Origin: VFBF01 sp034440275
GTDB lineage: Bacteria; Pseudomonadota; Alphaproteobacteria; Caulobacterales; Aquidulcibacteraceae
Length of the DNA: 35,186 bases
Direction: 5' to 3'
Assembly (NCBI GenBank): GCA_034440275.1
Contig: JAWXBS010000036.1
Location: 1-35,186, forward strand
Position numbers and translations under genes: made by a program. Shown here piece by piece: positions 7,565 to 14,705 of this stretch (the stretch's first letter is position 1; the number at the start of each line of letters is the position of its first letter). Below the pieces are notes generated by a model. The model saw nothing but the letters and a program-made list of their open reading frames with translations. It was not told the DNA's origin and searched no databases.

Positions 7565-8620
7565 ATGACAAAGACGCTTCTTCTCCTGCCGGGCGACGGT
7601 ATCGGTCCCGAGGTCATCGACGAGGTGCGCCGTGTGGCGCAGGTGCTGTGGCCGGCGCTGGCGCTGGAAGAGGCGCCGTTCGGGGGCGCGGCCCTCGATG
7701 CGGGCGGCGCGCCGATTTCCGATGCTGCCGTGGCGCGCGCGAAGGCCGTGGACGCGGTGCTGATGGGCGCGGTCGGCGGGCCGAAGTGGGCGGGCGTGGC
7801 GCGCGGACTTCGTCCCGAAGCGGGGCTCCTTCGACTCCGGAAAGAGATGGAGGTGTTTGCCAACATCCGCCCGGCGCTCTGCTTTGCGGCGCTGGCGGAC
7901 GCATCGGCGCTGAAGCGCGAGATCGTCGAGGGTCTCGACATCGTCATCGTCCGCGAGTTGACGGGCGGCGTCTATTTCGGCGAGCCGCGCGGCATCGAGG
8001 ATATCGGCGGCGGCGAAAAGCGCGGCGTCGACACGCAGGTCTATACCTCGAGCGAAATCCGCCGTGTGGCGCGCGTGGCGTTCGAGCTGGCGCGCAGGCG
8101 TGGTGGTCTCGTCCACTCGGCGGAAAAATCCAACGTGATGGAGACGGGCGTCTTGTGGCGCGAGGAGGTGACGAAACTCCACGCTGCCGACTACGCCGAC
8201 GTGAAACTCGAACACATCCTCGCCGATAACTGCGCCATGCAGCTCGTGCGCAACCCGCGCCAGTTCGATGTGATCGTCACCGACAATCTCTTCGGCGATC
8301 TGCTCTCCGACGAAGCCGCAATGCTGACGGGCTCGATCGGCCTGCTGCCGTCGGCGGCGCTGGGCGAGGCGGGAAAACCCGGACTTTACGAGCCTGTGCA
8401 CGGTTCGGCGCCGGACATCGCAGGACAGGGCCTCGCCAATCCGCTCGCGGCGATCCTCTCCTTCGAGATGGCGCTCAGGCTCTCGCTCGGCCGCGCCGAT
8501 CTTGCGGACAGAATCTCCGCCGCCGTGAATACCGCGCTAGAAAAAGGCGCCCGCACCCGCGATCTGGGCGGCGCGATGGGCACGCGCGAGATGGGTGACG
8601 CGGTGCTGGAGGCGCTCTAA
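7565..8620 (+). CDS. leuB: 3-isopropylmalate dehydrogenase
   Basis: LeuB oxidises and decarboxylates 3-isopropylmalate to 2-oxoisocaproate with NAD in leucine synthesis. The 351-residue protein has LLPGDGIGPEV at the N-terminus, the substrate-binding region RPEAGLLRLRKEMEVFANIRP (abridged: LLRLRKEMEVFANIRP), RELTGGVYFG, the Lys of AEKSNVMETG, the Mg-binding NLFGDLLSDEAAMLTGS and the NAD loop EPVHGSAPDIAGQGLANP. ATG 7565 gives the standard N-terminus. leuC and leuD are not in the window. Its TAA shares bases with the stop of the convergent membrane-protein gene (overlap 8617-8620), leaving no room for a terminator between them. Confidence 0.97.
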   Translation: MTKTLLLLPGDGIGPEVIDEVRRVAQVLWPALALEEAPFGGAALDAGGAPISDAAVARAKAVDAVLMGAVGGPKWAGVARGLRPEAGLLRLRKEMEVFANIRPALCFAALADASALKREIVEGLDIVIVRELTGGVYFGEPRGIEDIGGGEKRGVDTQVYTSSEIRRVARVAFELARRRGGLVHSAEKSNVMETGVLWREEVTKLHAADYADVKLEHILADNCAMQLVRNPRQFDVIVTDNLFGDLLSDEAAMLTGSIGLLPSAALGEAGKPGLYEPVHGSAPDIAGQGLANPLAAILSFEMALRLSLGRADLADRISAAVNTALEKGARTRDLGGAMGTREMGDAVLEAL

Positions 8621-9141
8621 CGGCCGAACAGCGACAGCACCGGCCGCACCGCCTGCTCGAACAGTCGCACAGCGTCGACCCAGCTCACCTGGTATGCCAC
8701 GAAGACGACGTAGCCGAATGCGAACAGCAGCGGCATCAGCCGCTCGAACGAGAAGAACTTGAATAGCGAGCGGTCGCCGAGGGCGCGCCATTCCCGCTGG
8801 ATCGGGTCGATGCCGAGCTCGGTCTCCACGCTGTAGAGGATCGCGTATTTCGCGCCGAGGAGGCGGGTGTAGTAGGCGTTTGACGTGCGCCAGACGAGGC
8901 AGGTCAGCAGCAGCGCGATGACGATGAAGAGCAGGGGCGCCACGCTCGCTGGGGTCGCAATGCCGACTGCAACATCCTGCAGAATAGCCCGCGCTTGCGA
9001 GGGCCCTGCCAGCGACCCGAGCAGACCCACGCCGGCCACGTTGATCGTCGTGAAGACGTTGGCCAGTTCGCGCCGGGCCTTGCGGGCCTCGCGGACCTCC
9101 TCGACCAGCAGCTTGTAAAGTTCGAATGTCGGCGCGGCCAT
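8617..9141 (-). CDS. RipA-like small inner-membrane protein
   Basis: This 174-residue protein begins with a charged helix, FELYKLLVEEVREARKARRE, then N-x-F-x-x-x-N (NVFTTIN) and two membrane helices around residues 30-48 and 60-85. A conserved-looking block WRTSNAYYTRLLGAKYAIL follows, then a Glu/Trp motif (PIQREW) and a third membrane segment. This layout resembles the RipA family of octameric membrane proteins as I remember it, but I cannot check. The function of such proteins is not settled. ATG 9141 was chosen because upstream in-frame sequence runs through repeats and antisense of asd. It is monocistronic and convergent with leuB. Confidence 0.75.
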   Translation of the reverse strand: MAAPTFELYKLLVEEVREARKARRELANVFTTINVAGVGLLGSLAGPSQARAILQDVAVGIATPASVAPLLFIVIALLLTCLVWRTSNAYYTRLLGAKYAILYSVETELGIDPIQREWRALGDRSLFKFFSFERLMPLLFAFGYVVFVAYQVSWVDAVRLFEQAVRPVLSLFGR

Positions 9142-9219
9142 TGGCGTCGCTCTCCCCTGAATGTCGATCCCGCAGTAGTTTAGCTCTCCGTGTGGTCGAA
9201 AGGGAGGGAGATCAGCCTC

Positions 9220-9318
9220 CCATCCCCGGATTGGGCGCAGCCCAGGTCCGGGGCCCATTTTCCAGAGGCCGGCGCGAATGGACCCCGGACATCGCCTTCG
9301 GCGAATCCGGGGACGGGT
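9220..9318. repeat. Pair of inverted palindromic repeats (CCCCGGATT type)
   Basis: Two copies of one ~40-base palindromic unit lie head to head. The copy at 9220-9258 reads CCATCCCCGGATT, hairpin, GTCCGGGGCCCAT; the copy at 9278-9318 is its reverse complement with a different hairpin stem (CGCCTTCGGCG in place of TGGGCGCAGCCCA). Nineteen bases separate them. The 291-base gap between the RipA-like gene and asd has little else: a weak TTGGTG/CATACC pair (9355-9383, 17-base spacing) could drive asd. Confidence 0.8.
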
Positions 9319-9432
9319 GCGCGTGGTTGCATGGGTGTCAGGCGCCCCGAAATCTTGGTGAAACCGCCGGTCCATGGCATACCGCGCCTGCGTCCCCACC
9401 CCGGCGGACGCTATCGGAGAAAGACACGCACA

Positions 9433-10461
9433 ATGGGTTTGCGCATCGCCGTCGTCGGCGCCACGGGCAATGTGGGCCGCGAGATGCTCTCGATTCTGGA
9501 AGAACGGCAGTTCCCCGCCGACGAGGTGGCGGCAGTGGCCTCGCGCAAATCGATCGGCGTCGAGGTGAGCTACGGCGACCGGACCCTGAAATGCAAAGAC
9601 CTCGACACCTTCGATTTCAACGGCTTCGACATCTGCCTGATGTCGGCGGGGAGCGAAGTATCGAAGGAATGGTCGCCGAAGATCGGCGCCATGGGCTGCA
9701 CCGTCATCGACAATTCGAGCGCCTGGCGGATGGATCCGCGCGTGCCGCTCGTGGTGCCGGAAGTGAACCCGGACGCCGTGCTCGGCTACGACAAGCTCAA
9801 CATCATCGCCAACCCCAACTGCTCGACGGCGCAACTCGTCGTCACGCTGAAGCCGCTGCATGACCGCGCCAAGGTCAAGCGCGTGGTGGTGGCGACGTAC
9901 CAGTCCGTGTCCGGCGCCGGCAAGGAGGCGATGGAAGAACTGTGGACGCAGACGCGCGGCATCTACGTCAACGATCCGATGGTGAAAGAGCGTTTCACCA
10001 AGCAGATCGCCTTCAACGTCATCCCGCACATCGATGTGTTCATGGAGGACGGCTCCACGAAGGAAGAGTGGAAGATGATGGTCGAGACGAAGAAGATTCT
10101 CGATCCCGCCATCAAGCTCACCGCGACCTGCGTGCGCGTGCCGGTGTTCGTCGGCCACTCGGAAGCCGTGAACATCGAGTTCGAAAATCCGATCACCGCC
10201 GACGAAGCGCGCGACATCCTGCGGGAATCGCCGGGCGTCATGGTGATCGATAAGCACGAGGACGAAGGCTACATCACGCCCGTGGAAGCGGCGGGCGAGT
10301 TCGCCACCTATGTCTCGCGAATCCGCGAAGATTCCACGGTGGAGAATGGCCTCTCGCTGTGGTGCGTCAGCGACAATCTCCGCAAGGGCGCAGCCCTCAA
10401 CGCGGTGCAGATCGCCGAGCTGATGAACAACCGCGGCATGTTCCGGAAACTGGCGGCTTAG
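9433..10461 (+). CDS. asd: Aspartate-semialdehyde dehydrogenase
   Basis: Asd reduces L-4-aspartyl phosphate to aspartate semialdehyde with NADPH, the branch step to lysine/diaminopimelate, threonine and methionine. The 342-residue protein shows the nucleotide loop VVGATGNVGREML at residues 7-19, the block IDNSSAWRMDPRVPLVVPEVN, the nucleophile Cys130 in NPNCSTAQLV, QSVSGAGKEAMEEL and the RVPVFVGHSEAV segment with the active-site His. GGAGAAAG lies about ten bases before ATG 9433; the longer in-frame reading crosses the upstream repeats and is unlikely. It follows leuB in the region but with a minus-strand gene between, so it is transcribed on its own. Confidence 0.97.
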   Translation: MGLRIAVVGATGNVGREMLSILEERQFPADEVAAVASRKSIGVEVSYGDRTLKCKDLDTFDFNGFDICLMSAGSEVSKEWSPKIGAMGCTVIDNSSAWRMDPRVPLVVPEVNPDAVLGYDKLNIIANPNCSTAQLVVTLKPLHDRAKVKRVVVATYQSVSGAGKEAMEELWTQTRGIYVNDPMVKERFTKQIAFNVIPHIDVFMEDGSTKEEWKMMVETKKILDPAIKLTATCVRVPVFVGHSEAVNIEFENPITADEARDILRESPGVMVIDKHEDEGYITPVEAAGEFATYVSRIREDSTVENGLSLWCVSDNLRKGAALNAVQIAELMNNRGMFRKLAA

Positions 10462-10471
10462 GCGGTGTTGA

Positions 10472-10528
10472 AACCCTTCTCCCCCGCGAGGGGGAGAAGG
10501 TGGCCGCGAAGCGGTCGGATGAGGGGGC
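10472..10528 (+). repeat. Two-hairpin intergenic repeat, unit 1
   Basis: The unit is a CCCTTCTCCCCC/GGGGGAGAAGG hairpin, then a second hairpin GGCCGC-GAA-GCGGTC, then GGATGAGGGGG. It begins 10 bases after the asd stop, where the first stem could also act as a transcript-end structure. A reverse copy follows at 10571-10628. Confidence 0.85.
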
Positions 10529-10570
10529 GAGGTGGCAATTGCTTCCGGCGCCTGACTTCGTCCTGCCCGA

Positions 10571-10628
10571 CACCCCCTCATCCGTCGACTTTGTCGACAC
10601 CTTCTCCCCCTCGCGGGGGAGAAGGGTT
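10571..10628 (-). repeat. Two-hairpin intergenic repeat, unit 2 (inverted)
   Basis: This is the reverse complement of the same unit: CCCTTCTCCCCC hairpin, then GTCGAC-AAA-GTCGAC, then GGATGAGGGGG. The second stem differs from unit 1 at most bases yet still pairs. It ends two bases before the stop codon of the VOC gene. Confidence 0.85.
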
Positions 10629-10630
10629 GC

Positions 10631-11011
10631 TCACTCCATCGGCTTCGGCTCCCACAGCTCGATCTTCGTCCCCTCCGGATCGACGATATGCGCGAAGCGG
10701 CCGTTCGGCTCATCCGGCAGAACCTTCGCCTCGACGCCGTGTTCCCTCAGCCGTGCGAGCACGCCGTCGAGATCGTCGACCGCGAGGTTGATCATGAACT
10801 CCTTCGTCGAGGGCTCGAAATAGGTCGTCTCCGACTTGAACGCGCTGAACACGGTGGCCGCGCCCGGATGCGCCGCCATGGCGTCGGGGCGGATGATCGC
10901 ACCGCCCCAGTCCTGCATGTCGAGACCTAGCGCGTCGCGATACCAGGCGTTGAGCGCCGCCGAATCCCGCGCCCTGAAGAAGATGCCGCCAATGCCCAGA
11001 ACCCGCGCCAT
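10631..11011 (-). CDS. VOC family (glyoxalase-like) protein
   Basis: This 126-residue single VOC domain begins ARVLGIGGIFFRARDSAALN, with AWYRDALGLDM, then the second half MINLAVDDLDGVLARLREHGVEAKV and the closing DPEGTKIELWEPK. The terminal Glu of IELWEP is the usual metal-ligand position, but the first-strand His ligand is not evident, so metal use is uncertain. The fold is shared by glyoxalases, dioxygenases and resistance proteins; no substrate can be assigned. ATG 11011 follows GAGG at proper spacing and gives the family start. It is divergent from the GNAT gene, with 94 bases between the two starts. Confidence 0.87.
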   Translation of the reverse strand: MARVLGIGGIFFRARDSAALNAWYRDALGLDMQDWGGAIIRPDAMAAHPGAATVFSAFKSETTYFEPSTKEFMINLAVDDLDGVLARLREHGVEAKVLPDEPNGRFAHIVDPEGTKIELWEPKPME

Positions 11012-11105
11012 GGTTGACCTCGCCGATAGGTGTCCGGCCACCATGGCGCCGAAGGCGAAAACCACCAAGTTCGGCCCGACGATTTATGAAGGGAGTGCAT
11101 GCCGC

Positions 11106-11537
11106 GTGATCGAGATCGTATTTCAACAACCTGACGCCAAAGACATGGACACGCTTCACGCGCTGCTGCGCGAGACATACTGGTCGCCGGGCATCCCGCG
11201 CGAAACGCTGGAGCGCGCCTGCGCCAATTCCTTGTGCGCAATCGCGCGCGATGCCGAGGGCGCGCTCATCGGCTTCGCGCGCGCGGTGACAGACAGGACC
11301 GCTTTCGCCTGGGTCTGCGACGTGATCGTCGTACCCGCGCGACGCGGCGAGGGGATCGGGCGATCGGTGGTGGCGGCGTTGCAGGCGCACCCGGACATGC
11401 AGGGTTTGCGTCGCTGGATGCTCGGCACACGCGACGCCCATGGCGTCTATGAGGCGCTGGGCTTCGGGGCTATCGGCGCGCCGGGCCGGCTGATGGAGAT
11501 CTTGCGGCCGGCGCCTTACGGCGTGCCGAGTTCGTGA
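11106..11537 (+). CDS. GNAT family N-acetyltransferase
   Basis: This 143-residue GNAT-fold protein should transfer an acetyl group from acetyl-CoA to an amine. Strand beta4 and the CoA loop are visible in WVCDVIVVPARRGEGIGRSVV, where RRGEGIG is the pyrophosphate-binding motif. C-terminal LGTRDAHGVYEALGFGAIG contains the usual Tyr of the ..YE.LGF motif. The substrate is unknown; the size fits small cytoplasmic acetyltransferases. GTG 11106 is preceded by AAGGGAGT at good distance; an ATG at 11043 would add 21 atypical residues. The stop lies one base from the stop of convergent GH16. Confidence 0.88.
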   Translation: MIEIVFQQPDAKDMDTLHALLRETYWSPGIPRETLERACANSLCAIARDAEGALIGFARAVTDRTAFAWVCDVIVVPARRGEGIGRSVVAALQAHPDMQGLRRWMLGTRDAHGVYEALGFGAIGAPGRLMEILRPAPYGVPSS

Positions 11538-11538
11538 G

Positions 11539-12579
11539 CTACCTCTCGCTCTCCCACGGCGTATAGCCAGCCGGATAGCGGTTCTGGCAGACCGGCTCTT
11601 CCACCATCGGCTGCGGCTCGTACACGCGCACCCAGTCCACTTCCATTTCCATCGGGAACACCGCGTCGCGCGGCACCGCGCCCGGCCACGTGCCGCCGGC
11701 GGTGGAGGAGAGGATCAGGAAGAACGGACGATTGAACGGGAATTCCTGCTTCTCGGGCGTGCCGTGCGTCGCCTTGAAGTAGCACTTGCCGTCGGCGAAC
11801 CAGTAGAAGGCCTCCGGCGTCCACTCGAGCGCGTAGGTGTGGAATTCCGACGACAACGGGTTCGGCGAAGCGAAGTCGCCGCCGCTGAACGGCTTCTTCG
11901 GATAGTGCAGCGTGCCCATGGCGAGTTGCGGTTCGCGGCCGAGAGATTCGACGATGTCGAGTTCGCCCATCTGCGGCCACGGCTCGAGCTGCTTCACGTC
12001 GGGCAGCATCCAGAAGGCCATGCCCGAGCCCTTGCCCGGCGGCGTCTTGATGCGCGCCTCGAAGCGGCCCGTCTGCCAGCTGTGGAGGCCGCGCGTTTCC
12101 ACGAGGCCCGAGAGGTAGCGGCCGGGACCGTCGCGGATGGTGGACAGGACGAGGCGGCCGTCGCGCAGCGACACCTGGCTCTCGGCGAAATAGGTCGGCG
12201 GAAAGGCGGTGTTGCCGGGATCGTTCGGATCGCTGACCTGCACATCCCACCTCGTGCGGTCGAGCGTCGCGCCGTTGAAGTCTTCCTGCCAGATGATCTT
12301 GCGCGCCGGCGGTTGCGGCGCTTCGACGACGGCGGGTTTGGGCGCCCACGCGGGCGGCGGCGGCGACTGGCTGGCCGTGAACATCACCACCGTGAGCGCG
12401 ATCAGCAGCATCATCGGCAGTGCGAGCGCGCTCGGCGGTCCCGGCGGCGGTTCGTTCTGGCTCGGGCCGGAGGGACCCGTCACGCGCGGGGGCGCCTTCG
12501 GCGGTTGGGGACGCCGCGCGGGCGCCTTGCCGAAGCTGCGCGCCATAGGCGGCGCCGAAAGTGTTCCGGTACGGGACAT
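11539..12579 (-). CDS. Membrane-anchored glycoside hydrolase family 16 protein
   Basis: This 346-residue protein has a Pro/Arg-rich cytoplasmic tail (residues 1-51), one membrane helix (about 52-69), a Pro-rich linker (72-92), and then a GH16 jelly-roll domain from about residue 95. The catalytic signature GELDIVESLG gives nucleophile Glu206, Asp208 and acid/base Glu211. Other family blocks are GRFEARIKTPPGKG, GMAFWMLP and FHTYALEWTPEAFYWFADG. GH16 enzymes cleave or transglycosylate beta-1,3/1,4-glucans or galactans. The uncleaved-anchor topology suggests a periplasmic enzyme tied to the inner membrane, perhaps trimming an exopolysaccharide. GGGGGAT lies just before ATG 12579. The substrate cannot be read from sequence. 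Confidence 0.9.
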   Translation of the reverse strand: MSRTGTLSAPPMARSFGKAPARRPQPPKAPPRVTGPSGPSQNEPPPGPPSALALPMMLLIALTVVMFTASQSPPPPAWAPKPAVVEAPQPPARKIIWQEDFNGATLDRTRWDVQVSDPNDPGNTAFPPTYFAESQVSLRDGRLVLSTIRDGPGRYLSGLVETRGLHSWQTGRFEARIKTPPGKGSGMAFWMLPDVKQLEPWPQMGELDIVESLGREPQLAMGTLHYPKKPFSGGDFASPNPLSSEFHTYALEWTPEAFYWFADGKCYFKATHGTPEKQEFPFNRPFFLILSSTAGGTWPGAVPRDAVFPMEMEVDWVRVYEPQPMVEEPVCQNRYPAGYTPWESER

Positions 12580-12646
12580 TATCCCCCAACCGTTGCAATC
12601 GTCGCTCCACTGTTTAGCCTGTGAGGTGCGCGGGCAAGCGTGTCGG

Positions 12647-12783
12647 CCGGGGAACCGTAGGAACCTGCGGGCCGCGTCTGCCCCCGTGCTCTGGCAGCAA
12701 ACCCAGGGTTTCCAACCCCAAACGCTTCCCGGCGTCCGGCGCGCAAGCGCAAGCCTCTCCGTCGCCCTGCGGACGAAAAGTCC
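12647..12783. other. Highly structured intergenic stretch, possible non-coding RNA
   Basis: The gap between divergent GH16 and SPFH genes holds nested inverted repeats. CCGGGGAA (12647-12654) pairs with TTCCCGG (12726-12732), allowing one bulge. Inside it GCGTCTG (12674-12680) pairs with CAAACGC (12719-12725), one G-U. Inside that are AAACCC-A-GGGTTT (12699-12711) and CTGCC/GGCAG (12678-12682/12693-12697), the latter competing with the GCGTCTG stem for three bases. A separate GGAC-GAAAA-GTCC hairpin sits at 12771-12783. Strand and function are unknown; a 67-codon minus-strand frame (12614-12817) also covers the region but looks like a by-product. Confidence 0.4.
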
Positions 12784-12855
12784 CCGTGACGGTCATGCGG
12801 GCGCCGGGAAGTATCATTTTTGGATGTGACGGCTTCAGACGTGACGGAATTCGGT

Positions 12856-13653
12856 ATGGGCGATGTGATTTCTGTGCTGCTGCTGATCGCGGCGATCGTG
12901 CTGATCGGTCTGGTGATCGCGCAAGGCGTGCTGAAGCGGCTGCGCGAGGGCGCCGTCACCGTTTACGACTACGAGGCGGGTCTCAAATACGTCGGCGGCA
13001 AGCTGGTCGAGGCCCCGCCGCCCGGCTTCTATCGCAAGACCAACGACAAGACGCTCATCGAGCGCGTGGATCTGCGCGAGGTCTCGCTGACGATCGCCGG
13101 CCAGGAAGTGCTGTCGAAGGACAACATGCCCGTGCGCGTGACGGTGATCGTGCGCTGGAAGATCGCCGATCCCATCGTCTACAAGCGTGCATCCGCGAAC
13201 CCTTCCATGCGTCTTTACGAAGCGGCGCAGGTGCTGCTGCGCAAGCGCATCGGCGCGCTTGATCTCGACGCCATCCTCGCCGATCGCACCGTGATTGATC
13301 TCGACGCCGCCACGGACCTGCAGGCCGAACTCGACGGGGCGGGCATGACCATCCTCGGTTTCGACATGCGCGACGTGACGCTCGTGGGCGTCGCCAAGCA
13401 GGCCTACGCCGATCTCTGGCGCGCGCAGAAGGAAGGCCTCGCCGCACTCGAACGCGCGCGTGGGGAGCAGGCGGCGTTGCGCGCGCTCGCCAATGCGGCG
13501 CGCATGCTGAAGGGCAATCCCGAGCTCATGAATTTGCGCGTGCTGCAGGCGCTGCAGGGACAGCAGGGCAAGGCTTCGCCGACCGTGATCCTCGGTGGCG
13601 CGCCGGGCCTGGTCCCGGTGTCGAAGGATGCAGCGCCGGAGAGCCCCGAATGA
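12856..13653 (+). CDS. SPFH/band 7 domain protein (slipin-like)
   Basis: This 265-residue protein has one N-terminal membrane helix (VISVLLLIAAIVLIGLVIAQ), followed directly by a band 7 domain: VYDYEAGLKYVGGKLVEAPP, IERVDLREVSLTIAGQEVLSKDN (abridged here: LREVSLTIAGQEVLSKDN), PVRVTVIVRWKIADP and the helix around DMRDVTLVGVAKQAYADLWR. A long helical region with Ala/Glu/Arg repeats follows. SPFH proteins oligomerise in the membrane and organise microdomains or proteases. No NfeD partner is adjacent, unlike many slipin operons. ATG 12856 has GGA about eight bases upstream; in-frame GTG or TTG codons before it are alternatives. Its stop is immediately followed by a repeat unit. Confidence 0.85.
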   Translation: MGDVISVLLLIAAIVLIGLVIAQGVLKRLREGAVTVYDYEAGLKYVGGKLVEAPPPGFYRKTNDKTLIERVDLREVSLTIAGQEVLSKDNMPVRVTVIVRWKIADPIVYKRASANPSMRLYEAAQVLLRKRIGALDLDAILADRTVIDLDAATDLQAELDGAGMTILGFDMRDVTLVGVAKQAYADLWRAQKEGLAALERARGEQAALRALANAARMLKGNPELMNLRVLQALQGQQGKASPTVILGGAPGLVPVSKDAAPESPE

Positions 13654-13714
13654 ACCCCTCTCCCGTAAACGGGAGAGGGAAAGGCGACGCGCAAGCGGCG
13701 TCAGGGTGAGGGCG
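13654..13714 (+). repeat. Two-hairpin intergenic repeat, unit 3
   Basis: CCCCTCTCCC-GTAAAC-GGGAGAGGG is followed by a GACGC...GCGTC hairpin and CAGGGTGAGGG. It begins at the base after the SPFH stop codon and has the same hairpin-hairpin-tail order as the units at 10472-10628, with a different stem sequence. Confidence 0.85.
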
Positions 13715-13749
13715 CAGTGGTGCAGAACAAGACTCATCCTGTGACACCG

Positions 13750-13807
13750 GCCCCTCACCCTGATCGCTTTGCGATCTGTCCCTCTCCCGAATGCGGGAGA
13801 GGGGTTT
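13750..13807 (-). repeat. Two-hairpin intergenic repeat, unit 4 (inverted), abutting rarD
   Basis: This is the inverted partner of unit 3: CCCCTCTCCC hairpin, then GATCGC-AAA-GCGATC, then AGGGTGAGGGG when read on the minus strand. Its purine arm GGGAGAGGGG (13795-13804) lies directly upstream of the TTG at 13806 and may act as the ribosome-binding site of rarD. Confidence 0.85.
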
Positions 13808-14705
13808 GAAGCACGACTCCGACGTTCAATCCGGCTTCCTCGCCGCGTTCGCCGCCTATTCGATCTGGGGCGTGCTGCCGCTCTATCTGAAGCTCGTCAG
13901 TTTCGCGGGGCCATGGGAGGTTCTGTGCGCGCGCATCCTGTGGAGCATTCCCGCCGCCTTGGTGGCGGTGCAGTTCATGGGCGGGTTCGCGGAGACGCGC
14001 ACGGCGCTCGCGCAGAAGGGCGTGCTGCCGGCGCTCGCGCTGTCCTCGGTGTTCATCGCGGTCAACTGGGCGATCTACGTGTGGGCCGTCGCCAACCATC
14101 ACGTCATCGAGGCGAGCCTTGCGTACTTCCTCACGCCGCTCGTCAACGTCGCGTTCGGCGTCACGCTGTTCAAGGAACGCATCACGAAAGCACAGACCGG
14201 CGCGCTCGCGCTGGCGGCGATCGGCATCGCTGTGCAGGCCGCAGCGCTCGGCGCCTTTCCGTGGGTGGCGGTGGCGCTGTGCGCGTCGTGGTCGCTCTAC
14301 GGGCTCGTGCGCAAGCAGGCGCCGGTGCCGGCGGCGGGCGGCTTGCTTGCGGAGACGCTGATCCTTGCTGTGCCGTCCGTCCTTGGATTGTGGTGGGTGT
14401 CGACGACCGCGCAAGGCATCACATTTGACGATTCCCCGTCCAACGGCCTGCTGCTCGCCGCGTCGGGCCTCGCGACGGCGATTCCGCTGATCCTCTTTTC
14501 CTTCGGCGCGCGGCGGCTGAAGTTCGCCACGCTCGGCATGCTGCAGTTCCTGGCGCCATCCATCCAGTTCTTCATCGGTTGGGCCTATGGCGAACCGCTG
14601 ACGCCGCTCCGCATCGCGAGCTTCGCGCTGATCTGGATCGGGCTGGCGATCTTCACCGCCGACAGTCTCTGGCGCGAACGTCAGCGCGTGGCGCTCTCCA
14701 GCTGA
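13806..14705 (+). CDS. rarD: RarD-type EamA family transporter
   Basis: This 299-residue inner membrane protein of the drug/metabolite transporter superfamily has ten hydrophobic segments. The N-terminal GFLAAFAAYSIWGVLPLYLK, LCARILWSIP, NWAIYVWAVANHHVIEASL and LTPLVNVAFGVTLFKERI blocks match RarD. The C-terminal half repeats the EamA fold, with FATLGMLQFLAPSIQF and LIWIGLAIFTADSL. The transported compound is not established for this family. The start is uncertain: TTG 13806 has GGAG six bases upstream inside the repeat, while ATG 13791 lies within the repeat and lacks a Shine-Dalgarno. It overlaps the 3' end of the convergent Cds1-like gene by 25 bases. Confidence 0.9.
   Translation: MKHDSDVQSGFLAAFAAYSIWGVLPLYLKLVSFAGPWEVLCARILWSIPAALVAVQFMGGFAETRTALAQKGVLPALALSSVFIAVNWAIYVWAVANHHVIEASLAYFLTPLVNVAFGVTLFKERITKAQTGALALAAIGIAVQAAALGAFPWVAVALCASWSLYGLVRKQAPVPAAGGLLAETLILAVPSVLGLWWVSTTAQGITFDDSPSNGLLLAASGLATAIPLILFSFGARRLKFATLGMLQFLAPSIQFFIGWAYGEPLTPLRIASFALIWIGLAIFTADSLWRERQRVALSS

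Noticed and set aside
12614..12817. 67-codon minus-strand frame in the GH16/SPFH gap, and a cobalamin riboswitch idea for the same place
   Set aside because: The frame has no recognised motif and lies in a hairpin-rich stretch. The riboswitch was dropped because no GCCACTG-type B12 box is present.
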